From Pseudarthrobacter sulfonivorans (lineage in GTDB: Bacteria; Actinomycetota; Actinomycetes; Actinomycetales; Micrococcaceae): DNA of 64,000 nucleotides. Made by a program: the position numbers and the translations under genes. Positions 20,359-28,966 of this stretch are shown here, piece after piece. The DNA lies in the NCBI RefSeq assembly GCF_014712225.1, contig NZ_JACXBW010000006.1, forward strand, positions 1-64,000. Reading direction: 5' to 3'. Every line of letters starts with the position of its first letter. The stretch's first letter is position 1. The notes beneath the pieces are model-generated. The model did not search any database and had not been told where the DNA came from. It saw only the letters and a program-made list of their open reading frames with translations.

Positions 20359-22905
20359 ATGAAACTCGTTGACCAGCTGTCTGTCCTGTCCGCCTCGAAC
20401 CGCCCGGGCGCAGGCATCGACCCGGACGCGCTCTACACCCGGTTCCTTGAGTGGACAGAAAGCCGTGGCTTGGAGCTGTACGCGGCCCAGGACGAGGCCA
20501 TCATTGAACTGGCCACCGGCGCCAACGTCATTCTCGCTACACCCACGGGGTCGGGTAAATCGCTGGTTGCCATCGCTGCGCATTTCCAGGCCATGGCACG
20601 GGGGCAGCGCAGCTACTACACGGCCCCTATCAAAGCATTGGTCTCCGAGAAGTTCTTTGCCCTGTGTGACATCTTCGGCGCAGAAAACATCGGCATGATC
20701 ACCGGTGATTCAGGCGTCAACCAGGACGCGCCCATCATCTGCTGCACGGCGGAAATCCTCGCGAACATCGCCCTGCGCGAAGGCGGGAGCGCGGACCTCG
20801 GCTCGGTGGTCATGGATGAATTCCATTTCTACTCCGACCCGCAGCGTGGCTGGGCGTGGCAGGTCCCCCTGTTGGAGCTCCCCCAGGCCCAGTTCCTCCT
20901 GATGTCCGCGACGCTGGGTGACGTCAGCCGTTTTGAGGAGGGAATCACCGAGCTCACTGGCCGTCCCACCACCACTGTCAGTTCGGCCGAACGCCCCATT
21001 CCGCTGCATTACTACTACCACGAGACTCCGGTCCACGAGACCCTTGAGGAGCTGCTCTCCACCCGCCAGGTGCCGGTTTATGTGGTGCATTTCAGTCAGA
21101 TCGAGGCCATAGACCGGGCCCAGACGCTCATGAGCATCAACGTCTGCACGCGTGAGGAAAAGGACAAGATCGCGGAGCTGATCGCCAATTTCCGTTTCGC
21201 TGCCGGGTTCGGCAAAACCCTCAACCGGCTTGTCCGGCACGGCATCGGCGTCCATCACGCCGGCATGCTGCCGAAGTACCGGCGGTTGGTGGAACAGCTC
21301 GCCCAGGCCGGGCTGCTCAAGGTGATCTGCGGAACAGACACGTTGGGGGTGGGCATTAATGTGCCCATCCGTACCGTCCTGCTCACCGCGCTGAGCAAGT
21401 ACGACGGCGTACGCACCCGGCTGCTCAACTCCCGGGAGTTCCATCAGATTGCCGGCCGGGCCGGGCGCGCCGGGTACGACACCGCCGGGACGGTGGTGGT
21501 CCAGGCGCCGGAGCACGTGACCGAGAACGTGAAAGCCATGGCGAAGGCCACGGCCAAGTTCGGGGATGACCAGAAGAAGCTCCGCCAGGTAGTCAGGAAG
21601 AAACCCCCCGAGGGTTTCGTGTCCTGGGGCGAACCAACGTTCAAGCGGCTTGTCGAGTCCGTGCCCGATCCGCTGAGCTCGAGTTTCAGCGTCACGCACT
21701 CGATGCTGATGAACCTGATGGAACGGCCAGGGGACCCGTTCGCCGCAGCGCGCCTGCTGCTGACCGAGAACCACGAGCCGCGGTCCTCACAGCTGCGGCT
21801 GATGAAACGCGCCCTGGGAATATACCGCGAGCTTCTTGCTGCCGAGGTGGTGGAACGCATTCCCGCGGCGGAACAGGGTGCAGACGGCAGGACAGTCCGG
21901 CTCACCGTCCACCTGCAGGCCAACTTTGCGCTGAACCAGCCGCTCTCGCCGTTTGCGCTGGCGGCGCTGGAGCTGCTTGACCCGGACGCGGCGTCGTACG
22001 CCCTGGACGTGGTGTCCGTGATCGAGTCGACCCTCGAAAAGCCCCGGCAGATCCTCTCCGCCCAGCAGAAGAAGGCCCGCGGGGAAGCCATCGCGGCTAT
22101 GAAGGCGGACGGCATCGAGTACGACCAGCGGATGGCGATGCTGGAGGAGGTCACCTACCCGCAGCCGCTCGCCGAAATGCTGGGCGAAGCGTTCGAGGTC
22201 TACCGCAAGGCCGCGCCGTGGGTGGGCGACTTTGAGCTGGCGCCCAAGTCAGTGGTCCGGGACATGTACGAACGTGCCATGAACTTCGGCGAGTTCGTCC
22301 AGTTCTACGGCCTGGCCCGTTCCGAAGGAATCGTGCTGCGTTACCTCGCGGACTGCTTCAAAGCCCTGCGCCAGACGGTGCCACAGGACATGCTGCGGGA
22401 GGATCTCGAGGACCTCATTGCCTGGCTGGGCGAGCTGGTGCGGCAGGTGGATTCGAGCCTCCTGGACGAATGGGAGGAGCTGACCTCCGGCGCGGCACCC
22501 ACCCCGCATGACGCTCCTCCTCCCCCGCCGCCGTCGCTGACGTCCAACATCCGTGCCTTCCGGGTGATGGTCCGCAACGAAATGTTCCGCCGCGTGGAAC
22601 TGTTCGCCGACGAGGACGCGGCCGCGCTGGGCGAGCTCGACGCCGGCGCGGGCTGGGATGCCGACCGGTGGGAAGACGTCCTGGACGACTATTTTGACGA
22701 ACACAACGACATCGGCACCGGGCCGGACGCCCGCGGCCCCGGGCTGCTCATCATTACCGAGGAACCAGGGCTCTGGAAGGTCCGGCAGATCTTCGACGAT
22801 CCGGCACGCAACCATGACTGGGGCATCTCAGCCGAGGTGGACCTGGCGGCGTCGGACGAAACCGGAACCGCCGTGGTCCGGGTCACCGACGTCAACCGGC
22901 TTTAG
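20359..22905 (+). CDS. DEAD/DEAH-box helicase, Ski2-like with DUF3516
   Basis: Likely ATP-dependent RNA helicase of the Ski2-like group found in actinobacteria. The 848-aa product has motif I ATPTGSGKS (about residues 60-68), motif Ia YYTAPIKAL, motif II DEFH (about 153-156), motif III MSATLGD, motif V-like TDTLGVGINVP and motif VI HQIAGRAGRAGYD. The second half is the DUF3516-type extension, with a proline run (APPPPPP) near residue 720. Its cellular RNA targets are unknown. The ATG is used as it fits homology; a divergent promoter must lie in 20274-20358. Confidence 0.9.
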   Translation: MKLVDQLSVLSASNRPGAGIDPDALYTRFLEWTESRGLELYAAQDEAIIELATGANVILATPTGSGKSLVAIAAHFQAMARGQRSYYTAPIKALVSEKFFALCDIFGAENIGMITGDSGVNQDAPIICCTAEILANIALREGGSADLGSVVMDEFHFYSDPQRGWAWQVPLLELPQAQFLLMSATLGDVSRFEEGITELTGRPTTTVSSAERPIPLHYYYHETPVHETLEELLSTRQVPVYVVHFSQIEAIDRAQTLMSINVCTREEKDKIAELIANFRFAAGFGKTLNRLVRHGIGVHHAGMLPKYRRLVEQLAQAGLLKVICGTDTLGVGINVPIRTVLLTALSKYDGVRTRLLNSREFHQIAGRAGRAGYDTAGTVVVQAPEHVTENVKAMAKATAKFGDDQKKLRQVVRKKPPEGFVSWGEPTFKRLVESVPDPLSSSFSVTHSMLMNLMERPGDPFAAARLLLTENHEPRSSQLRLMKRALGIYRELLAAEVVERIPAAEQGADGRTVRLTVHLQANFALNQPLSPFALAALELLDPDAASYALDVVSVIESTLEKPRQILSAQQKKARGEAIAAMKADGIEYDQRMAMLEEVTYPQPLAEMLGEAFEVYRKAAPWVGDFELAPKSVVRDMYERAMNFGEFVQFYGLARSEGIVLRYLADCFKALRQTVPQDMLREDLEDLIAWLGELVRQVDSSLLDEWEELTSGAAPTPHDAPPPPPPSLTSNIRAFRVMVRNEMFRRVELFADEDAAALGELDAGAGWDADRWEDVLDDYFDEHNDIGTGPDARGPGLLIITEEPGLWKVRQIFDDPARNHDWGISAEVDLAASDETGTAVVRVTDVNRL

Positions 22906-22916
22906 GTGCCCGCGCC

Positions 22917-24287
22917 GTGGAGACCGTCCCCGACCTGACCGCCAGCCTGCGGGTCCTGGACGCCTTGAGGGCCCAGCCCGGGGCGCCGTGGGAGGGACCA
23001 CGGAGATGGTGGCACGGTCCACTGGATGTTGAGGGCCTGGCCCTTGGCGCAGTCCAGGCAGCCGCCACAGCGCTGAACGCCCTGACTGCGACTCCCGGGC
23101 GATATGCCCTGGCCGCGGGTTCCACGGCCGCTGCCTTCGATTCGCTGGGGCACCTGCGGATCGCCGGCAAGAAACCGGAAGGTTTCGCTCCGCTATCGGG
23201 CTTCCGCCCCACCTCGGACGGCTGGATCCGGCTGCACGCGAACTATCCGCACCACGCGGCCCGGCTCATGTCCGCGCTCTCCGCCGGGACGCCACCGGAC
23301 GTGGATCATGCCCTGCTGCGCATGACGTCCCTCGAAGCGGAGGAAGCCATCACGGCGAACCACGGTGTGGCCGCTGCCGTCCGCAGGCGCGGGGAATGGC
23401 TGGCGACCCCCATGCACGCGGCGGCCAGTGCCGGTCCGTGGATCCGCGTCTCCCGGCCGCCCGGGCCGTCCGTGCGGGACGTCCCGCTCCCGTCATGGAA
23501 GCCGTCGCCGGATCCCCTCAGTCCTTTGGCGGGGCTCAGGGTTCTGGACCTGACCCGCGTCATCGCCGGCCCCACCGCCACGCGCCTGCTGGGGGCCCTC
23601 GGTGCGGATGTCCTGCGCATCGACCCGCCGCACCTTCCGGAGCTGATCGACGCCTTCATTGACTCGGGCTTCGACAAACGCACCGCAGTGGCGGACTTCC
23701 GGAACCCCGCGGCGTTGGAGACCCTGAGGGGCCTGGTTGATTCTGCGGACGTGGTGGTCACCGGATACCGCGGCGGCGTACTCGACCGGTTCGGGCTGGG
23801 GGCTGAGTCGATGTTGTCGGCCCGGCCCGGCCTTGTGGTGGTCGCCCTCAGGGCCTGGGGTGACGGCGGCCCGTGGAACGGACGGCGCGGTTTCGACAGC
23901 CTGGTGCAGGCAGCGTGCGGGATCGCTGAAAGGTACGGCCACGCCGCCGGCAACGGGTGGATGCCCGGCGCGCTCCCGGTGCAGGCGCTGGATCACGCTA
24001 CCGGTTACGGCCTGGCGGCAGCAGCCCTCGCGTTGCTGGCAGAGCGGCTCCAAAGCGGAATTGGCGGAGTGGCCCGGCTGTCCTTGGCCCGAACCGCTGA
24101 GGAATTGTTGCGGCTCCCGGACGTACGCGTCTCTGGTGGCACCCTGCCAGGACCGGACTTTCGCGTCATGGAGAGCCCGTATGGGAGCCTGCGTTTCGTG
24201 GGGCCGCCCATCCTGGCGGACGGGGCGCCGCTTGAATATGCAGCCAGCCCCGTCCGTTACGGCAGCTCCCAGCTCAGCTGGCGGTAG
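22917..24287 (+). CDS. CaiB/BaiF CoA-transferase family protein
   Basis: Class III CoA-transferase fold. The 456-aa product begins 11 bases after the helicase stop, at GTG. The second half (from about residue 200, PLAGLRVLDLTRVIAGPTAT) carries the classic family signature; the first half looks like a weaker version of the same domain, with ALRAQPGAPWEGPRRWW in place of a recognisable active-site segment. This suggests either a fused pair with one inactive half or a divergent N-terminus. Substrate acyl-CoAs cannot be named. Probably co-transcribed with the helicase, though the roles do not obviously match. Confidence 0.8.
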   Translation: METVPDLTASLRVLDALRAQPGAPWEGPRRWWHGPLDVEGLALGAVQAAATALNALTATPGRYALAAGSTAAAFDSLGHLRIAGKKPEGFAPLSGFRPTSDGWIRLHANYPHHAARLMSALSAGTPPDVDHALLRMTSLEAEEAITANHGVAAAVRRRGEWLATPMHAAASAGPWIRVSRPPGPSVRDVPLPSWKPSPDPLSPLAGLRVLDLTRVIAGPTATRLLGALGADVLRIDPPHLPELIDAFIDSGFDKRTAVADFRNPAALETLRGLVDSADVVVTGYRGGVLDRFGLGAESMLSARPGLVVVALRAWGDGGPWNGRRGFDSLVQAACGIAERYGHAAGNGWMPGALPVQALDHATGYGLAAAALALLAERLQSGIGGVARLSLARTAEELLRLPDVRVSGGTLPGPDFRVMESPYGSLRFVGPPILADGAPLEYAASPVRYGSSQLSWR

Positions 24288-24334
24288 GCAGTCCGGCGGC
24301 ACGCGGTTCAACGGACCCCTTGTAAACTCGACCC

Positions 24335-24835
24335 ATGAGTGTAATCCGCCCCGCCACCCGGCAAGACGTCCCCGCCATCCTGCAGATGATCCATGAACTT
24401 GCGATCTACGAGAAGGAACCCGAGGCTGTCCGAAACACGCCGGAGATGCTGGCCGAGGTCCTGTTCGGTGAGAATCCCCGGGTGTTCGCCACCATGGCTG
24501 AAAACACTGGGGGCGAGGTCCAGGGGTTCGCGCTCTGGTTCCTGAACTACTCCACGTGGGAAGGCGTCCACGGCATCTACCTCGAGGACCTCTACGTCAG
24601 CCCGCACGCCCGCGGCGAAGGCCACGGCAAGGCGCTCCTGAAGCACCTGGCCGCCACCGCCGTCGAAAACGGCTACGCCCGGGTGGAATGGAGCGTCCTG
24701 GACTGGAACGAGCCGTCCATCAACTTCTACCGGAGCCTCGGCGCAAACCCCATGGACGGCTGGTCCACGTTCCGGCTGACCGGCGACGCGCTGGAGAGCT
24801 TTGGCAGCAACACGCGGGCAGCCGCACGTGCCTGA
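24335..24835 (+). CDS. GNAT acetyltransferase (SSAT-like)
   Basis: A 166-aa GNAT protein. It starts MSVIRPATRQDVPAILQMIHELAIYEKEP, of which the ELAIYEKEP segment is typical of spermidine/diamine acetyltransferase-like members, and has the acetyl-CoA loop SPHARGEGHGKALL (about residues 89-102). WSVLDWNEPSINFYRSLGA is the conserved C-terminal part. Acceptor (polyamine, thialysine or other) not certain. The end overlaps the start of the next gene by 8 bases. Confidence 0.85.
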   Translation: MSVIRPATRQDVPAILQMIHELAIYEKEPEAVRNTPEMLAEVLFGENPRVFATMAENTGGEVQGFALWFLNYSTWEGVHGIYLEDLYVSPHARGEGHGKALLKHLAATAVENGYARVEWSVLDWNEPSINFYRSLGANPMDGWSTFRLTGDALESFGSNTRAAARA

Positions 24836-26201
24836 ACAGGCCGCGGCCCCCGGAACCACACGCACGGCGCCTCCAGTGAGCCATACAGTCAAGGCCCGGC
24901 ACGAATTCCGGGGCATGCGCACCGCCGAGCACTACTTCACCGTGCCGCTGGACCACTTCGCTCCGGCAACGGGTGACAGCGGCGCAGGGCCGGAGACCAT
25001 CACTGTCTTTGCCCGGGAGTACGTCTCCTCGGACCACTCCAGGGCAAAGGCCGAAGACCTTCCCTGGCTGCTCTTCCTTCAGGGCGGTCCGGGCGGCCGC
25101 GGCAACAGGCTGGCTTCGCTTGGCGGCTGGAGCAAGGCAGCCGCCCGGGACTTCCGGATCCTCATGCTGGACCAGCGCGGCACCGGCCTTTCCTCACCCA
25201 TCGACCGGAACTCCCTGCCGGTACGGGGAACAGCCGAGGCCCAGGCCGCCTATCTGGAGCACTTCCGCGCAGACTCCATCGTGGCCGATGCGGAGCTCAT
25301 CCGTGCGGCGCTCGGCTCAGGGCCTTGGAGCATCTACGGACAAAGCTATGGCGGATTCTGCGCGCTCACGTACCTTTCGTTTGCCCCGGAAGGCCTCAGG
25401 GAAGCCCTCATCACCGGTGGCCTGGCGCCGCTGTCCGGGCATGCCGATGACGTTTACCGCGCCACCTTTGGGCGCGTCGCCGCACGCAACACCGAGTACT
25501 TCGATTGGTATCCGGAGGACCGCCTGGTGGTGGACCGGATCGCTGACCACCTGCGCCACGCCGACGAGTTCCTTCCCGACGGCGGCAGGCTGACCGTGGA
25601 ACGCTTCCAGATGGTGGGCGCTTTCCTCGGCGGAAACACCCGCGTGGACGGCCTGCACTACCTCCTCGAGGGAGCCTTCACCGATACAGCCCACGGGCCC
25701 AGGCTGTCCGATGCATTCCTGGAGCAGGTGCAGGGACTAGTGTCACGCCTGGGCAATCCGCTCTATGCCCTGATGCACGAGTCCATCTATGGGCAGGGCC
25801 GGCCCACCGATTGGGCCGCTTGGCGTGTTCTGGGCGAGTACCCGGAATTCCGCCCGGACGCGGAACCGCTGCTGCTGACCGGCGAGATGGTGTACCCGTG
25901 GTACTTCGAGCAGGACGCGGCGCTGGAACCCCTGCGGGAGGTGGCCCATCTGCTCGCCGCCAAGCCTGACTGGAAGCCGCTGTATGACCGCCGGCGCCTG
26001 GCCGCCAACAGCGTGCCAACAGCGGCGGCGGTCTACCGCGACGATATTTACGTGGACCGCGATCTGTCGCTGGAAACCGCCGCCGCCGTGCGCGGCCTCC
26101 AGGTCTGGGAGACGGCGGAGTTCCACCATGACGGCATCTCCGACGACGGCGAGGCCATTTTCAGCCGCCTCCTGGGGATGGTGCGCCCGGCCGGCAGCTA
26201 A
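24828..26201 (+). CDS. Proline iminopeptidase-like alpha/beta hydrolase (S33)
   Basis: Cleaves N-terminal proline from peptides if the family call is right. The 457-aa product shows the oxyanion motif LQGGPGGRGNR (about residue 85), LDQRGTGLSS, nucleophile Ser in GQSYGGF (about 170) and the catalytic-His region EFHHDGISDDG near the end. GTG 24828 overlaps the GNAT stop (GTGCCTGA) and starts a coupled translation; ATG at residue 30 (MRTAEHYF) is an alternative. No signal peptide, so cytosolic. Confidence 0.85.
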   Translation: MPEQAAAPGTTRTAPPVSHTVKARHEFRGMRTAEHYFTVPLDHFAPATGDSGAGPETITVFAREYVSSDHSRAKAEDLPWLLFLQGGPGGRGNRLASLGGWSKAAARDFRILMLDQRGTGLSSPIDRNSLPVRGTAEAQAAYLEHFRADSIVADAELIRAALGSGPWSIYGQSYGGFCALTYLSFAPEGLREALITGGLAPLSGHADDVYRATFGRVAARNTEYFDWYPEDRLVVDRIADHLRHADEFLPDGGRLTVERFQMVGAFLGGNTRVDGLHYLLEGAFTDTAHGPRLSDAFLEQVQGLVSRLGNPLYALMHESIYGQGRPTDWAAWRVLGEYPEFRPDAEPLLLTGEMVYPWYFEQDAALEPLREVAHLLAAKPDWKPLYDRRRLAANSVPTAAAVYRDDIYVDRDLSLETAAAVRGLQVWETAEFHHDGISDDGEAIFSRLLGMVRPAGS

Positions 26202-26215
26202 GTTGATATCCCGGC

Positions 26216-26256
26216 TGGCAGCTGAGACGACGGCACCGGCGGTCGCTCACCTGCCA
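26216..26256. terminator. Bidirectional terminator between the iminopeptidase and MFS genes
   Basis: TGGCAGCTGAG (26216-26226) pairs with CTCACCTGCCA (26246-26256) with one mismatch. It lies between two convergent genes and covers the MFS stop codon. Confidence 0.45.
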
Positions 26257-27662
26257 ACTTCAGCGGCGGCTGAGCTATGCCGCCGTGCCACCACGGCCAC
26301 TGTGGCGGCAGTCAGGACGGCTGCTCCGACCAGCGCGCCGGCCAGGTTCAGCCCCAGATAGCCCGCCCAGCTGAGGATGAGGCCGGATGTGGCCCCACCC
26401 ACCGCCCCGGCGGCGCCCATCAGCATGTCGGACACTCCCTGGACCACCACGCGGGAATCCGGGCCGACGCTCTCAGCCAGCAGGGTGGAACCGGAAATGG
26501 TGGCGGCGGACCAGCCCATGCCCAGCAGCACAAGTCCCACGGCCACGGCGACGGTGGACGACTGGCCAAAGCCCGCGACGACGACAGCGATTACCAACGT
26601 GGCGAAGCCGATGATGATGGTCTCCGGCCGGCCTGCCTTGTCGGTCAGCCAGCCCATGACCGGCGAGAGAGCAAACATGCCGGCGATGTGCAGGGAGATG
26701 GTGAAGCCGATGATCACCAGCACGTCCCCGGAGGCGGCATGACCGGCGTGGGATGCGGCGGGTCCGGCCACGAGTTCCTGCAGATGCAGTGGGGTCATCG
26801 ACATCACGCCCACCATCACCATGTGGGCGCCGACGACGGCGGCCAATGCCAGGAGTGCCTGCCTTGACTGGCGAACGGCCCGCAGCCCGCGCACCAGTGA
26901 GCCGCTCGTCCCGCTGCGCGGCGCGGCGCCTTCCTGATTCGCGGAGCGATGGCTGGATTCCCGGCCGGCGGGTTCCTGCCCGGCGGGGTCCCCGCTGGCC
27001 AATTCCCGGGCGGCGAATTCCCGGGCGGCGAGTTCGCGGGCGAACAGCAGCGGATCGGGCCTGAGGCCGGCGGACAGCAGCACGATGGCCAGGAGGAGTC
27101 CGGCCGCTGAGATCACGAAAGGGCCGGCGACGGGCGGCAGGCCAAGAGCAAGCCCCACCACGGTGCCGGGCTGGATCAGGTTTGGGCCCGCTACGGCGCC
27201 CACCGTCACTGCCCACACGACGGCGGACAGCGCCCTGCCCCGGTGTTCCCCATCTGCGAGGTCCACGGCAGCAAACCGGGCCTGCAGGCTGGCCGCTGTC
27301 CCGACGCCGATGCCCACCGCACCCAGCACCAGCAGGACGAAAACGCCGGAGACGATGGCCCACACGATCAGCACTGTGCCCGCGAAGGCCGCGGAGAGTC
27401 CCCAGACCTGGCCTATCCGTCGGCCACGGCGGTCCGCCAGGGAAGCCAACGGCAGCGCGGCCAGGGCGGCCCCCAGGGTCATGACAGTGGCCACTGCCCC
27501 CGCCCATACGCTGGATCCCGAGAGCTCCACGGCCAAGATTGAACCAATGGACACGGTTGCGCCGGTTCCGATGCCGCCGAACACCTGGGCCGCACTGAGG
27601 AGCACCACGGTGCGCCGCTGCACCTGGCGCACTCCCCTTTCCGTCATGAGAATGCGGGCCAT
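26247..27662 (-). CDS. MFS transporter (drug-efflux type)
   Basis: Twelve-helix major facilitator of 471 aa. Motif A is seen as LASLADRRGRRIG (about residue 75) and motif A' as PVMGWLTDKAGRP in the second half. The central cytoplasmic loop (about residues 208-250) is long and low in complexity, with near-repeats FARELAAREFAARELA encoded by a repetitive GC-rich stretch at about 26940-27050. Substrate unknown. ATG 27662 is used; MTERG at residue 6 is a possible alternative. Runs toward the iminopeptidase gene. Confidence 0.85.
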   Translation of the reverse strand: MARILMTERGVRQVQRRTVVLLSAAQVFGGIGTGATVSIGSILAVELSGSSVWAGAVATVMTLGAALAALPLASLADRRGRRIGQVWGLSAAFAGTVLIVWAIVSGVFVLLVLGAVGIGVGTAASLQARFAAVDLADGEHRGRALSAVVWAVTVGAVAGPNLIQPGTVVGLALGLPPVAGPFVISAAGLLLAIVLLSAGLRPDPLLFARELAAREFAARELASGDPAGQEPAGRESSHRSANQEGAAPRSGTSGSLVRGLRAVRQSRQALLALAAVVGAHMVMVGVMSMTPLHLQELVAGPAASHAGHAASGDVLVIIGFTISLHIAGMFALSPVMGWLTDKAGRPETIIIGFATLVIAVVVAGFGQSSTVAVAVGLVLLGMGWSAATISGSTLLAESVGPDSRVVVQGVSDMLMGAAGAVGGATSGLILSWAGYLGLNLAGALVGAAVLTAATVAVVARRHSSAAAEVGR

Positions 27663-27710
27663 GGTCCGAGCATAGTCCTCGCCGGTCTGGTCCTACAGGG
27701 GAATTAACGC

Positions 27711-27745
27711 CGGCAGTCCCGGCCGCTGGGCGACCGGGACTGCCG
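27711..27745 (-). terminator. Terminator downstream of terC
   Basis: A perfect 12-bp inverted repeat (CGGCAGTCCCGG at 27711-27722, complement at 27734-27745) with an 11-base loop, 26 bases after the terC stop. Confidence 0.75.
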
Positions 27746-27770
27746 TGACACAGGGGGGTGGACGGAAGGC

Positions 27771-28799
27771 CTACCCGGCGTCGCTGAGGCTCTTCCTGGC
27801 GTCTTCCTCGAGGCGGGAGTCCACAGGGGCTGTCACGGCCTTGGAGCTCATGAGGCTGGCGATGACGGCAACGATGATGGTGCCGACAATAACGGCCAGG
27901 GAGACAAAGGTGGGGATCTCCGGAGCCCATTCGATGTGGTTGCCGCCATTGATGAACGGCAGTTCGTTCACGTGCATCGCGTGCAGTACCAGTTTCACAC
28001 CGATAAACGCCAGGATGAAGGAGAGTGCATGCTTCAGGTAGATGAGGCGGTTCATCAGGCCGCCGAGCAGGAAGTACAGCTGGCGCAGGCCCATCAGGGC
28101 GAACAGGTTCGCAGTGAACACGATGAACGGGCTCTGTGTGAGGCCGAAGATCGCGGGAATCGAGTCAACAGCGAAGAGGAGGTCGGTCAGGCCGATGGTG
28201 ATGAACACGACCAGCATGGGGGTGAAGACCTTCTTGCCGTTCACAGTGGTGCGCAGTTTGCCTTCGTCGAACTTCTCCGACATGGGGATGATTTTGCGGA
28301 TCCGGGCGATGAGCGGGTTTTCCTTGTCCTCTTCGTCCTCGCCCTCATCCTGGGCCTGCTTCCATGCGGTCCAGAGCAGGAACGCGCCAAAGATGTAGAA
28401 GACCCAGCTGAACTGCTCGATCACGATGGCGCCGAGGAGGATGAAGATGCCGCGCAGGATCAGGGCGATGATGATCCCCACCATCAGGACTTCCTGCTGG
28501 TATTTCCGGGGTACGGAGAACCGGGCCATGATGATGATGAAGACAAACAGGTTATCGATGCTGAGGCTGTATTCGGTGACCCAGCCTGCCACGAACTGGC
28601 CACCGAATTCGGGGCCGGTGAAGGCGAACATGGCGCCGGCGAACACCAGGGCCAGGCTGACGTAGAAGGCCACCCACAGGCCGGCTTCCTTCATGGACGG
28701 TTCATGGGGGCGGCGGACAACGAGCAGAAGGTCCAGGAGAATGATCAGGCCGAGGACGACAAAGGAGCCGACCTCAAACCATACGGGTAAATCGAGCAC
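27771..28799 (-). CDS. terC: TerC-family membrane protein (Mn2+ export type)
   Basis: TerC/Alx proteins are multi-helix membrane proteins linked to Mn2+ export and metallation of secreted enzymes. The 342-aa product has about nine hydrophobic segments, the conserved TEYSLSIDNLFVF (membrane acidic residues) and LLFAVDSIPAIFGLTQ. GTG 28799 is chosen because AAAGG sits six bases before it; an in-frame GTG at 28820 lacks this. It follows a yybP-ykoY riboswitch, which strongly supports a manganese role, and is closed by a terminator. Confidence 0.92.
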   Translation of the reverse strand: MLDLPVWFEVGSFVVLGLIILLDLLLVVRRPHEPSMKEAGLWVAFYVSLALVFAGAMFAFTGPEFGGQFVAGWVTEYSLSIDNLFVFIIIMARFSVPRKYQQEVLMVGIIIALILRGIFILLGAIVIEQFSWVFYIFGAFLLWTAWKQAQDEGEDEEDKENPLIARIRKIIPMSEKFDEGKLRTTVNGKKVFTPMLVVFITIGLTDLLFAVDSIPAIFGLTQSPFIVFTANLFALMGLRQLYFLLGGLMNRLIYLKHALSFILAFIGVKLVLHAMHVNELPFINGGNHIEWAPEIPTFVSLAVIVGTIIVAVIASLMSSKAVTAPVDSRLEEDARKSLSDAG

Positions 28800-28831
28800 A
28801 GGTAGCCTTTCGCAGGGCACAGAGAAATGGT

Positions 28832-28945
28832 GTAAGTCTCTCCGGCCGGCCTGTGCACTTGGTGCTGAATTGGCGACCCGCTACGCCCGGCGAGGCAACT
28901 GTGCCTGGCGTGTTGACGATCGTAGCGCTTGGGATACTCCCCTAC
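28832..28945 (-). promoter_or_regulatory. yybP-ykoY (Mn2+) riboswitch upstream of terC
   Basis: The minus strand shows the conserved blocks of the yybP-ykoY class in order: GGGGAGTA (in 28945-28934), CGTCAACA (28918-28911), and CCGGCCGGAGAGACTTAC near the 3' end (to 28832). The outer strands GTAGG (28945-28941) and CTTAC (28836-28832) pair as P1 with one G-U. The terC Shine-Dalgarno (AAAGG, 28810-28806) follows 22 bases later. This class senses Mn2+ and is known to precede Alx/TerC and MntP genes. No U-tract is seen, so control of translation is more likely than termination. Confidence 0.85.
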
Positions 28946-28966
28946 GTGACGTTAACTGTACCGCAG

